64,000 nt of DNA from Poriferisodalis sp965208555 (GTDB taxonomy: Bacteria > Actinomycetota > Acidimicrobiia > Acidimicrobiales > Poriferisodalaceae). The position numbers and the translations under genes are program-made. The DNA lies in the NCBI RefSeq assembly GCF_965208555.1, contig NZ_OZ242342.1, positions 1-64,000 of the forward strand, read 5' to 3'. The notes beneath the pieces are model-generated. The model was not told where the DNA came from, did not search any database, and saw only the letters and a list, made by a program, of their open reading frames with translations. This document shows, piece by piece, positions 43,825 to 52,316 of this stretch (its first letter is position 1; every line of letters starts with the position of its first letter).

Positions 43825-45147
43825 CTAGACCAGTTCGAGCGGCAGGCTCGTCAGCACCTCGTTGCCGGTTTCGGTGATCAGCACCTGCTCTTCCAGCTTC
43901 ACGCCTTCGCCGCCTGATCTCGGCCCGATGAACGCCTCCACGCACATCACCATGCCGGGCTCCAGAACCCCGTCGTAGCCGGTCGAGTCCCACTTGTGTC
44001 GGTGGTAGACGGCCGGGTATTCGTCGCACAGCCCAACGCCGTGGGAGATGACCGTGTAGCCGCGGTAATGCTCGGGATCGGGGTACCACGCCTTGTCGGT
44101 GATCTCCCGCAGCGTTGCTCCGGGGCAGTGCAGCTCGGTGTTGCGCTGGATCTGTTCGAGTGCGAGCGACCACGCGTCGCTCTGGGCACCGTTAGGGCTG
44201 CCGCCGCCGCACAGCCATGTCCGTGACAAGTCCACGCACATGCCGTACGCACCGATCAGGTCCGTGTCGAAACCCATCAGCTCGCCCGCCTGCACCCGGC
44301 GACTGCTGGCCTCGTGGTACCAGGGATTCGTGCGCGGTCCCGACGACAGCAGCCTGGTCTCGATCCACTCGCCGTAGCGCCGCAGGCTGCCGGCCCACAG
44401 CTCGGCCCACAGATCCAGCTCGCTCACTCCGGGCTCGAAGACGGCGGCCATCTCGCCGACCGCCGTTTCGCAGGCGTGCACAGCGCACCGCATGGCCCGG
44501 ATGTCGTCGGGGCCCTTGATCGCACGGGCCTGCTCCATCAGCTCACCGGCGCTGACCAGCTCGACGCCGCGACGCTCCAGCGCCCGGATCCCGCGCAGTT
44601 CGAGCTGATCGACAGCGAGGCGTCGCGCTCCCGCGCCGTGCTCGTCCACCAACCCAGTGATCTCTGCCGCCCAGCGGTCTGCAGTCTCGCCCGAGCGCGG
44701 CCCGGCCTTGAAGTAGATGTACGACAGTCCCGGGCGGATCTCGTCGACCGTCTCGGAATGGGCGTCGAGGAATTCCCCGTCGGAGAACTCGAACACCACC
44801 ACGGGCCCCTCGGCGGCCACGAACGCGTAGCGGACGGCGTTGTGCATGGTCCACAGCGACATGTTCGTGGTGTCGGTGGCATACCGGACATTGAGCGGGT
44901 CATACAGCAGCGCTGCGTCGCAGCCGGCGCCCCGCAACTGCTCGCGCACGCGCTCCAGCCGGTACCGGCGCATGGCGGAGCGGTTGGGCAGTTCGAGTCC
45001 GGCCGCCACCCACGTGGCCTCCAGATCGGCGCCGGGTCCGAGCGCGTGCATGTTGAGATCGGTGTGGTCCAGCAGCCACTGGGGCGGTTCGGCTCTTTCG
45101 GTGCCGATCTTGGGACGGTGGCGAGCTTCGAATCCCCGACGCGACAT
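43825..45147 (-). CDS. dddP: DddP-type DMSP lyase candidate (M24 family)
   Basis: A 440-residue M24-fold protein. It follows DddP, which splits dimethylsulfoniopropionate into DMS and acrylate, in segments such as LLYDPLNVRYATDTTNMSLW, ARAIKGPDDIRAMRCAVHAC and GEWIETRLLSSGPRTNPWY. All metal and catalytic residues I know for DddP have counterparts with a near-constant numbering offset: D294 and D296 (FDTD), D306 (VDLSR), H369, E404, E419, plus D375 in GLCDEYP and Y364. True Xaa-Pro peptidases of the fold differ in these segments. It is convergent with the carboxylase operon and divergent to the MOSC gene. DMSP activity is inferred. Confidence 0.8.
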   Translation of the reverse strand: MSRRGFEARHRPKIGTERAEPPQWLLDHTDLNMHALGPGADLEATWVAAGLELPNRSAMRRYRLERVREQLRGAGCDAALLYDPLNVRYATDTTNMSLWTMHNAVRYAFVAAEGPVVVFEFSDGEFLDAHSETVDEIRPGLSYIYFKAGPRSGETADRWAAEITGLVDEHGAGARRLAVDQLELRGIRALERRGVELVSAGELMEQARAIKGPDDIRAMRCAVHACETAVGEMAAVFEPGVSELDLWAELWAGSLRRYGEWIETRLLSSGPRTNPWYHEASSRRVQAGELMGFDTDLIGAYGMCVDLSRTWLCGGGSPNGAQSDAWSLALEQIQRNTELHCPGATLREITDKAWYPDPEHYRGYTVISHGVGLCDEYPAVYHRHKWDSTGYDGVLEPGMVMCVEAFIGPRSGGEGVKLEEQVLITETGNEVLTSLPLELV

Positions 45148-45225
45148 GCCTGCCGGTCCCTCCCCACGTCAGCCAGGCCGCCGCGACTCCGAGACAGCGG
45201 TGCGCGGCGAGCCTAGGGTCTGACC

Positions 45226-46134
45226 ATGACCACGGAGAGCCACGACGGCGGATCGCTCACCGGTATCGCCATCCACCCCGTCAAGGGCTGCCGCCGCATC
45301 GAGCTGGACTCGGCGACGGTGACCGCAACGGGGCTCGAAGGCGACCGGCAATGGCAGGTGGTGACGGACCCCGACCAGAACGATGCGTCAGACGGCGCCC
45401 TCGGCGAGGCGGTCACCCAGCGCCGGAACGCGGCGCTCGCCACGGTCACACCGGAGCCGATCGAAGGCGGCCTGACCGTCAGCGCACCCGGCGTGGGCAC
45501 GATCGAGGTGAAGCGGCCCGACGCCAACGACGTCACTGTCCTTGCGCTCATCGGCGACGAAGTGGCGTGCGCCGATGCGGGAGACGAAGCCGCCGAGTTC
45601 TTCAGCGAAGTGCTCGGTTTCCCGGCCAGGCTCGCAGCGTTGACTCCCGAGTCGTCACGGCCGATGCGGCTGTTCCGGGGACGCCCCACCGGATTCGCCG
45701 ACGCCGCGCCCGTGCTGGTCGCCAGCACTGCTTCCCTCGACGATCTCGTTGCGCGGGCGTCCGAACCGTTCGGCATCGAGCGGTTCCGTGCCAACCTGAT
45801 CGTCACCAACGACCAGCCGTGGGCCGAGGACACCTGGACGGAGTTCTCGATCGGCCCCGCCCAACTCGCCGCCCGGGTGGTATGGCCCCGCTGTGCCGTC
45901 CCCCAGATCGACCAGGACACCGGCGAGCGGCACCGTGAGCCCGCCCTGGTGCTGCGCGAGCACCGCTGGTGCTACAGCGCCGAAGGATTCTCGCCAGGCA
46001 TGCGAGGGATGCTTGAGGGCAATGCCATGTTCGGCATCGCCTGCACCATCGATCCCGAAGGCGCTGTGGTCTCTGTAGGCGACCCGGTCATCGTGACGGC
46101 CACCGGACAGCCCCTGCTCGACCCACCGCGCTGA
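45226..46134 (+). CDS. MOSC domain protein
   Basis: A 302-residue protein with an N-terminal beta-barrel MOSC_N part (LTGIAIHPVKGCRRIELDSA, ATGLEGDRQW) and a C-terminal MOSC domain (RFRANLIV, TEFSIGPAQLAARVVWPRCA with the conserved cysteine, LVLREHR). MOSC proteins bind molybdenum cofactor and include reductases of N-hydroxylated compounds and MoCo-sulfurating domains. It is encoded next to dddP and 10 kb from the BisC-type molybdoenzyme. The substrate is unknown. Confidence 0.88.
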   Translation: MTTESHDGGSLTGIAIHPVKGCRRIELDSATVTATGLEGDRQWQVVTDPDQNDASDGALGEAVTQRRNAALATVTPEPIEGGLTVSAPGVGTIEVKRPDANDVTVLALIGDEVACADAGDEAAEFFSEVLGFPARLAALTPESSRPMRLFRGRPTGFADAAPVLVASTASLDDLVARASEPFGIERFRANLIVTNDQPWAEDTWTEFSIGPAQLAARVVWPRCAVPQIDQDTGERHREPALVLREHRWCYSAEGFSPGMRGMLEGNAMFGIACTIDPEGAVVSVGDPVIVTATGQPLLDPPR

Positions 46135-46143
46135 GCAGCGGCC

Positions 46144-47418
46144 TCAGTCCCTGGAGCGGAGCACGCCTCGCTCGGCCAGATCGGCGATTTCGTCCTCGGT
46201 CGCGCCGAGCTCTGCCATGACCTCGGCATTGTGCGCCCCCTGCGCTGCCGCCAGCGGCAATGGCGCCGTCGACAGGCCGTCGAATCGCCATGGCCCGCGC
46301 ATCAGCCGCAGTTCGCGCCCATCGGCCTCGACGCTGTAGTACGGCTGGATCGCCTCGGCCCACTCGGTGTCGAGCGCTTCGCCCGACGTCCGGATGCGAC
46401 CGACAGCCAGACCGCCGGCTCCTGAGACCTGGTGCTCTAGTTCGTCGATGCTCCCGAAGGTGCGAATCCACGCTGCGACCTCGGCCATCAACTCGTCGTA
46501 GTGCTCCCGGCGCAGCTCCGGCGTCTTGTAGCGCGGATCGGCCTTGAGGTCATTGCGGCCCATCATCGTGCAGTACCGGCCGAATGCCGGAGTCCACACG
46601 GGCGATGCGGCAATGGTGATCAGCGACCCGTCGGCCAACTCGAAAATCGGCGATTCGGGAGCGCTCAGCGCTGTCGGCTCCCCGAGCGGATCCAGCCCGT
46701 TGGCCTCCATGTGCAGCCGCTCGTTCACCGACAGCATCGTGGCCATCATCGAGACATCGGCGTGTGTTCCCCGGCCAGTCACGCTGCGCTGGTACAGGCC
46801 GGTGATGGCAGCGAGTGCGCCCTGGACGCCCGTGTACAGATCGGCCTGGCTGGTCGAATCCGTCGTGGGTCGGGTCAACAGGTCGCCGTAGTGGGCGAGA
46901 TGCGTCGCCGTCGATCCGCTCTCGGCTTGCACTGTGGGCGCGAACGCGGGTCGGCCCGACCACGGGTTGTCCTGCCCGTAGCCCGACATCGACACGTACA
47001 CGACCATCGGATTGACCGCGCTCACGGCCTCGTAGTCCAGGCCGAAGGTCGCCATCGTGCCCGGCCGGTAGTTCTCGACGATCACGTCTGCTCTGCTGCA
47101 CAGCTCAAAGACTGCAGCGCGTCCCTCCGGGTAGTTCAGGTCGATGCTGAGATTCCGCTTGCCGCCGTTCAGCTGCAGGTAGTACCCCGATGTCGGTCCC
47201 GCGGAAGGCGATGCGGCCCGCGCGATATCGGCCGCCGGTGGCTCCACCTTGGTCACCGACGCACCCATCTCGACGAGGATCCGGGTTGCTGTCGGCCCGG
47301 CGAGCACTCGCGTGAAATCCACCACGGTGATGCCCTCCAGCGGTGCAGCGTGTGCGGGCGCCTCTGCAGGGTCGGCGTCACCTGCGCTGCCGGGCGGTTC
47401 GGAAGTCACGTCGGTCAC
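46144..47418 (-). CDS. CaiB/BaiF family III CoA-transferase
   Basis: A 424-residue CoA-transferase that moves CoA between acyl groups. It begins LEGITVVDFTRVLAGPTATR and shows KVEPP, LNGGKRNLSIDLNYPEG and VIVENYRPGTMATFGLD, then STSQADLYTGVQGALAAITGL where the catalytic Asp lies. It is the last gene of a minus-strand run with an enoyl-CoA hydratase and two more CoA-transferases. The start GTG 47418 lies 19 bases past the hydratase stop. Confidence 0.9.
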   Translation of the reverse strand: MTDVTSEPPGSAGDADPAEAPAHAAPLEGITVVDFTRVLAGPTATRILVEMGASVTKVEPPAADIARAASPSAGPTSGYYLQLNGGKRNLSIDLNYPEGRAAVFELCSRADVIVENYRPGTMATFGLDYEAVSAVNPMVVYVSMSGYGQDNPWSGRPAFAPTVQAESGSTATHLAHYGDLLTRPTTDSTSQADLYTGVQGALAAITGLYQRSVTGRGTHADVSMMATMLSVNERLHMEANGLDPLGEPTALSAPESPIFELADGSLITIAASPVWTPAFGRYCTMMGRNDLKADPRYKTPELRREHYDELMAEVAAWIRTFGSIDELEHQVSGAGGLAVGRIRTSGEALDTEWAEAIQPYYSVEADGRELRLMRGPWRFDGLSTAPLPLAAAQGAHNAEVMAELGATEDEIADLAERGVLRSRD

Positions 47419-47436
47419 GTCGCTGCCTCGATTCGC

Positions 47437-48192
47437 TCAGTTGCCTTCGAACACCGCTGTTCCGGGACCATCGGTGAACATCGCTTTGGTACCGCGTCGC
47501 ACGTCGTTGGACGCCCACATGGTCGCCAGCTCACCGCTCAATGCTTCGTCGGCGGCTTTCGTGCCGTTGTTGACTGCGATGTTGACCACGCGCTTGATGA
47601 CGCCCAGCGCAACCGTGGGCCCCGCCGCCAGCTGGCGCGCCAAGGACATCGATGCCTCTTCCAGTTCGTCGTCCGGCACGACCAGGTTCACCACGCCCAG
47701 CCGTTCGAGTTCCGCAGGCCGGTAGCGGCGCCCGAGCATGGTGATCTCACGTGCCCTGGCCGGGCCGGCTCGGGCCACTAGGCGTTGGATAGCACCCAGC
47801 AGCGGCACCAGGCCCAAGGTCACCTCCACGGCGCCCACCTGCGCCGATTCGGCGGCCACGATCATGTCGCACGCCAATGCCAGCTCAAAGCCGCCACCCA
47901 GCACTGCGCCATGAATCGCCGCCACGGTCGGCACCGGGATCGACTCGAGCCGGTCGAGCACTGCTGCAGGGTCGCTGGCGGCGCCGTCGTCGCCAGGGCC
48001 CAGCGCCTTGACGTCAGCCCCGGCACAGAAGTGACGCAGATCGCTGCGCACCAGGATCGCCCGCGCGCCGGCGGCCACGGCATCATCCTGCGCGGTGCAG
48101 TAGCGCTCGATGAACTCGTCGCCGATGAGATTGTGCGGCGGGTGCGAGAGCGTCACTACGCCGACCGCGCCGTCGTGCTCCAGCCTGATCAT
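47437..48192 (-). CDS. Enoyl-CoA hydratase/isomerase family protein
   Basis: A 251-residue crotonase-fold protein. It has the oxyanion-hole segments RHFCAGADVKAL and HGAVLGGGFELALACD, and the helix with VTLGLVPLLGAIQRLVARAG. In hydratases two glutamates lie in this region; here the first position (VGAVEVTLGL) keeps Glu and the second is not clear, so hydratase versus isomerase cannot be settled. It sits in a CoA-transferase operon, where it could process the activated acyl-CoA. Confidence 0.88.
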   Translation of the reverse strand: MIRLEHDGAVGVVTLSHPPHNLIGDEFIERYCTAQDDAVAAGARAILVRSDLRHFCAGADVKALGPGDDGAASDPAAVLDRLESIPVPTVAAIHGAVLGGGFELALACDMIVAAESAQVGAVEVTLGLVPLLGAIQRLVARAGPARAREITMLGRRYRPAELERLGVVNLVVPDDELEEASMSLARQLAAGPTVALGVIKRVVNIAVNNGTKAADEALSGELATMWASNDVRRGTKAMFTDGPGTAVFEGN

Positions 48193-48253
48193 TGCGCCCG
48201 CTCCCCGCAGCTCAGTTTCCGACGCAGTCTTATTGACGCGGCCTCGCCGTCGC

Positions 48254-49489
48254 TCAGCTCAGCTCGCCGAGGACTTCCTCAGTGTGCTCGCCCAGCATCG
48301 GCGCGCGATCCCAGGCCCACCAGTCGCCGTCGGTGTTGAATGGCGAACCAGGCACGGTGTAGCTGCCCAGCAGCGGATGCTCCTCGCTCCGCCACCAGCC
48401 GACCGCCTCGAGATGGGGATCAGTACGCAGATCGCCGACCGTGTTCACCGGGGTGATCGGTATCCGCCGGCGCTGTCCCTCGACGAACAACTCCTGCTTG
48501 GTGAACTGTGTCGTCAGCTCTTCGACCCAGGCGTCCACGGCTTCGAGCGCCTCGCGCCGCACCACGATGTCCACGAAGATGTCGTCGAGGATGCCTTCAT
48601 TGCCGGTTAGCTCGTGCACCCACTGGGCGACGGCGTTCCAGTGAGCGGGCTGGATGGCGATCATCGCCACGTAGCCGTCAGAGGCTGGATACATGCCCAT
48701 CGGGCTGGTGATCGGCCGCCGGTTGCCGGCCCGAGGTCTCGGCACCTGATCGTCGAGGTACAGCGGGACGCCTGTCTCGGGAGACAGCCAGAGGCCGAAG
48801 TCCTGCAACGACAGATCGACAGTCTGGCCGACGCCACGACCGCCGTTCGCTGCGGCCTGATCGCGGGCTCGCAACGCGAGCATCGATCCGATCACGCCGT
48901 ACAGCGACGCGCCGTGCATCAGCACGCCGATCTCGCCGCCGGGCGTCAATGGCGGACCGTGGGGAAAGCCGACCGTGGACGCCAGACCGCACGACGCCCA
49001 GCCGATCAGGTTCGACGAGCGCCAGGCACGCCGTGGACCGGTCATGCCGAACGGAGTGATCGACACCCAAGTGACGTGCGGGAATCGCTCGACGATGCCC
49101 GCCACGCCGAGGCCGCCCTCGCCGCGGTCGGCGAGCCACGCGTAGGTCTCCTGGGTGGCCGGGGGTGCGTCGTCGAGCACGACGTCGGCTGAGCCGATCA
49201 GCTTCACCAGCGCAGCGACATCGTCAGCGTCGGCGAGATCCAGCACCACGCTGAGCTTGGAAGCTGCGTAGTACGCCCACCACAGGCTGGCTTCGGGTCC
49301 GCTGTGCCCCGGGGCGAGCGGCGGCATCGTCCGCACGGGGTTGCCCTGGGGAGGCTCCACGCAGATCACGTCGGCTCCGAGCGCTGCCCATACCCGTGTG
49401 CCGTAGGCGCCCGAGAGGCCCGTCAGGTCGAGCACCCGGGTGCCCGTCCATGGGCCCCGACGCTCGGGGGCGGCCTGTTCGGCGCTCAT
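48254..49489 (-). CDS. CaiB/BaiF family III CoA-transferase
   Basis: A 411-residue family III CoA-transferase starting GTRVLDLTGLSGAYGTRVW, with VEPPQGNPVRTM and the CoA-contact segment LSVVLDLADADD. In the region of the catalytic Asp it reads GEIGVLMHGASLYGVIGS, where I see Glu or no acidic residue, so activity may be changed. Its ATG overlaps the stop of the preceding CoA-transferase by four bases, so the two may form a heteromeric enzyme. Confidence 0.85.
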   Translation of the reverse strand: MSAEQAAPERRGPWTGTRVLDLTGLSGAYGTRVWAALGADVICVEPPQGNPVRTMPPLAPGHSGPEASLWWAYYAASKLSVVLDLADADDVAALVKLIGSADVVLDDAPPATQETYAWLADRGEGGLGVAGIVERFPHVTWVSITPFGMTGPRRAWRSSNLIGWASCGLASTVGFPHGPPLTPGGEIGVLMHGASLYGVIGSMLALRARDQAAANGGRGVGQTVDLSLQDFGLWLSPETGVPLYLDDQVPRPRAGNRRPITSPMGMYPASDGYVAMIAIQPAHWNAVAQWVHELTGNEGILDDIFVDIVVRREALEAVDAWVEELTTQFTKQELFVEGQRRRIPITPVNTVGDLRTDPHLEAVGWWRSEEHPLLGSYTVPGSPFNTDGDWWAWDRAPMLGEHTEEVLGELS

Positions 49490-50883
49490 TGCCCGCCCCC
49501 CGTGACGTTGCCTTCGGAGTCGTAGAACTCGGCGATGCCCACCGACTCGTACCAGCGGTCGAATGGCCGTTCGAGCACCAGCTCAGGCCGCGAATCGGTG
49601 AACACGTCGCCCGATTCGATCATCTGGGACACCTCGTCATCGGCGTAGCCCAGCTCGGCCATGACCTCGGTGGTGTCGCCGCCCATGTTCGGGCCCGACC
49701 GTGTCACGTACGGCGGGGTCTCGCTCATCTGCAGCGGGTCCCGTACGAACAGATCTCTGCCGAGGCGGGGGCACGGGACGATCGAGTATGGCCGGCGGTC
49801 GTGCACCTGCGGATCGACGAGGACTCCGCGGTGGTCCAGCACCTCGTACGCCGCCACGCCGAGCGCCTGCAGCTCGGCCGCCGCTTGCTGCGGGCTGCGC
49901 CGTGCCGTCCACGCTGACAGTTCCGCATCGATGGCGTCATGGTTGGCGAGTCGCTCAGCCAGGGACGCATGGGGATATGTCGAGAGCGCCGGCTGCCCGC
50001 TGCCGTCGTGGGCATCGATCTCCGACCACTCCGCCACCCCGGTGAGCGCTTGCCACGCTTCGTCGCTCTGCACCTCCACCGCGACCCACACGTCGCCGCC
50101 GGCGCACGGGTAGATGCCGGCCGGTGCCGACCACGGCACGCGGTTGCCGTTGCGGAACGGCTCCGGCACCCCCAGGTCCTGACCCACCAGGTACGGGCCC
50201 AGGAACGACACCGTCGTCTCGAGCTGGCTGATGTCTATGAAGCGTCCCTCGCCGGTCTGGTCACGCTCGTGCAGTGCGCTCAGAATCGCCAGCGTGGCAT
50301 GCAGGCCGCCCATGTAGTCGGGCGGTGCGATGGACGGAATGCCTGCGGGCTCCTCGTGCGGAAACCCGGTGAGGGCATCCCAGCCGACGAGCGGGGCCTG
50401 ATTGGGCCCGAAGGCTCGGAAGGGGTAATACGGCTTGTCGGGATCAACGCCGAAGCCCGTCATGCCGGCGTAGATGATGTCGGGGCGCAGCTCGGCAACA
50501 GATGCGTAGTCGAGACCCAGCTCGGCAATGCCCGGCGCAGCAAAGTTGGTGAGGAACACATCGCAGGTAGCCAGCAAGCGCTTGGCGGCCTCGAGCCCGC
50601 CCGACTGCTTCAGCTCGAAGCCCACCGAACGCTTGCCGCAGGACATCTCGGGCACGTAGGGGCTGGTGTCGCAGAACACGTCGGCCAGCTCGGGATCTCG
50701 TGCCCATGCCGAGCCGAAGGCCCGTGCCACATCGGGATAACTGCGGGCCTCCACCTTGAACACCTCGGCGCCATGGTGGGCCAGGATCTTCCCGCAGCAT
50801 GGCGCTGCCACCGCGATGCTGATCTCGAAAACCCGGACGCCATCGAGCGGCCGGCGGTCAGTGCTGCCCGTCATGGTTGACAC
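49486..50883 (-). CDS. CaiB/BaiF family III CoA-transferase
   Basis: A 465-residue member with LDGVRVFEISIAVAAPCCG, KVEARSYPD, CGKRSVGFELKQSG and VFLTNFAAPGIAELGLD. The catalytic Asp is plausible in IAPPDYMGGLHATLAIL. It is somewhat longer than usual, with a C-terminal tail containing SESVGIAEFYD. First gene of the four-gene minus-strand run; GTG 50883 or ATG 50874 are possible starts. The gap to the divergent epoxide-hydrolase-like gene is about 175 bases and should hold both promoters. Confidence 0.87.
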   Translation of the reverse strand: MSTMTGSTDRRPLDGVRVFEISIAVAAPCCGKILAHHGAEVFKVEARSYPDVARAFGSAWARDPELADVFCDTSPYVPEMSCGKRSVGFELKQSGGLEAAKRLLATCDVFLTNFAAPGIAELGLDYASVAELRPDIIYAGMTGFGVDPDKPYYPFRAFGPNQAPLVGWDALTGFPHEEPAGIPSIAPPDYMGGLHATLAILSALHERDQTGEGRFIDISQLETTVSFLGPYLVGQDLGVPEPFRNGNRVPWSAPAGIYPCAGGDVWVAVEVQSDEAWQALTGVAEWSEIDAHDGSGQPALSTYPHASLAERLANHDAIDAELSAWTARRSPQQAAAELQALGVAAYEVLDHRGVLVDPQVHDRRPYSIVPCPRLGRDLFVRDPLQMSETPPYVTRSGPNMGGDTTEVMAELGYADDEVSQMIESGDVFTDSRPELVLERPFDRWYESVGIAEFYDSEGNVTGGGQ

Positions 50884-51057
50884 CTCACCTGCTGCGGTCT
50901 CATAGCCCGCTGACCTTACTCCCGGCCACTCTGGGAGCCGGCTCCTGCCGAGGCACCGCTCCCGGGGTCCCGGCTGCGCATCGGATCATGCTGCGTGCTA
51001 CACCAGAGGCCCCGGCGGCTGGGCTCGCCAGCCGTCCAAGACTGGAGCACAACAGCC

Positions 51058-51435
51058 ATGTCAGATTCCCCAACCGAGGTCGTCGGCAAGTTCATCGCCT
51101 GCATCGAAGCAAAGGACCTCGACGGCGCAGCCGCTCATGTCTCCGACGACGTCTACTACGACAATGTGCCAGTCGGCGACATGACTGGTCCCGATGCCAT
51201 GAAGGAATTCCTGAGCGGCCTGACAAAGGGCGACGGGCCCGTGGAGTTCGAAGTCGTGCGACAGACGGCCACCGGCAACACGGTCATGAACGAGCGCGTC
51301 GACCGTTTCCACACCGGCTCAGGCCGCCTCATCGAGCTGCCGGTGATGGGCATCTTCGAGGTCAACGACGGGCTGATCACGTTCTGGCGGGACTACTTCG
51401 ACAACGGCATGTTCATGCGCCAGATCAAGGGCTGA
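51058..51435 (+). CDS. Limonene-1,2-epoxide-hydrolase-like protein
   Basis: A 125-residue SnoaL-fold protein. The catalytic set of limonene-1,2-epoxide hydrolase is in place: Y34 and N36 (YYDNVP), R80 and D82 (NERVDRF) and the Asp of FWRDYFD near 112, which position water to open an epoxide. Ketosteroid-isomerase-like proteins of the same fold lack this R-x-D arrangement. The ATG at 51058 has no strong ribosome site but gives the family N-terminus. The SDR gene follows after seven bases, so the two may act on a terpene-like epoxide and its diol. Confidence 0.8.
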   Translation: MSDSPTEVVGKFIACIEAKDLDGAAAHVSDDVYYDNVPVGDMTGPDAMKEFLSGLTKGDGPVEFEVVRQTATGNTVMNERVDRFHTGSGRLIELPVMGIFEVNDGLITFWRDYFDNGMFMRQIKG

Positions 51436-51442
51436 GCCCGCT

Positions 51443-52222
51443 GTGGCGTACCAGTACGAAGGCTTCGACCTCACCGGCAAAGTCGCAGTCATCACCGGGG
51501 GCAACGGCGGCATCGGGCTCGGCTACGCCCGCGGCGTCGCCGCTGCCGGCGCCGACGTCAGCATCTGGGGCACCAACGCCGAGAAGAACGCGGCAGCCGA
51601 GGCCGAGCTGCAGCAGATCAACCCGTCCGCGAGCGCGCTGCGCTGCGACGTCTCGGACCAGGAGCAGGTCGAGGAGTCCATGGCGGCGGTCGTGGAGCGC
51701 TACGGGCGCATCGACGCCTGCTTCCCCAACGCCGGCATCGGCACCCAGAACCAGCAGGGCTTCCACGAGCACTCCGACGAGGACTGGTTCAGCGTCATCG
51801 ACGTGAACCTGCACGGCGTGTTCTTCACCCTGCGCGCCGCCACCCGCCAGATGATCGCCCAGGGCGAGGGCGGCAGCCTGGTGCTGACCTCCAGCGGCAC
51901 CGCCATTCAGGGCGCCGCCCGCGGCCAGGCGTACGCAGCCACCAAGGGAGCGATGCTGGCGATGATGATGGGGCTGTCGGTCGAGATGGCCCGCTACAAG
52001 ATCACTGCGAACGCCATCATCCCCGGCTGGATCGATACGGCGATGACCGAGCGCCTGTTCAACTGGGACAAGTTCGTCGACAACGTGATGCCGCGCATCC
52101 CGATGCGCCGCTGGGGAGTGCCTGACGACTTCGGCCCGATTGCGGTGTACCTGATGAGCGACGCCTCACGCTGGCACACCGGCGACGTCATCAAGATCGA
52201 CGGCGGTTTCAGCATCTTCTAA
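51443..52222 (+). CDS. Short-chain dehydrogenase/reductase
   Basis: A 259-residue classical SDR. The cofactor loop is TGGNGGIGLGYA, NAG follows at FPNAGIG, and the catalytic Ser-Tyr-Lys are in LVLTSSGTAIQG and AYAATKGAM. The C-terminal IIPGWIDTAM and GDVIKIDGGF are typical. The cofactor preference cannot be read with confidence (GTNAEK after strand 2). The GTG at 51443 directly follows the epoxide-hydrolase-like gene. It would oxidise an alcohol or diol. Confidence 0.9.
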   Translation: MAYQYEGFDLTGKVAVITGGNGGIGLGYARGVAAAGADVSIWGTNAEKNAAAEAELQQINPSASALRCDVSDQEQVEESMAAVVERYGRIDACFPNAGIGTQNQQGFHEHSDEDWFSVIDVNLHGVFFTLRAATRQMIAQGEGGSLVLTSSGTAIQGAARGQAYAATKGAMLAMMMGLSVEMARYKITANAIIPGWIDTAMTERLFNWDKFVDNVMPRIPMRRWGVPDDFGPIAVYLMSDASRWHTGDVIKIDGGFSIF

Positions 52223-52316
52223 CGCCCGCCGGCTCCAGGCACCCCCGCCCGGCTCGGCCGCCGATTTACGAAGCTGTGTTAGGTTTTTTGCAGCGCTGGG
52301 CCAAGGGGGGAACATC

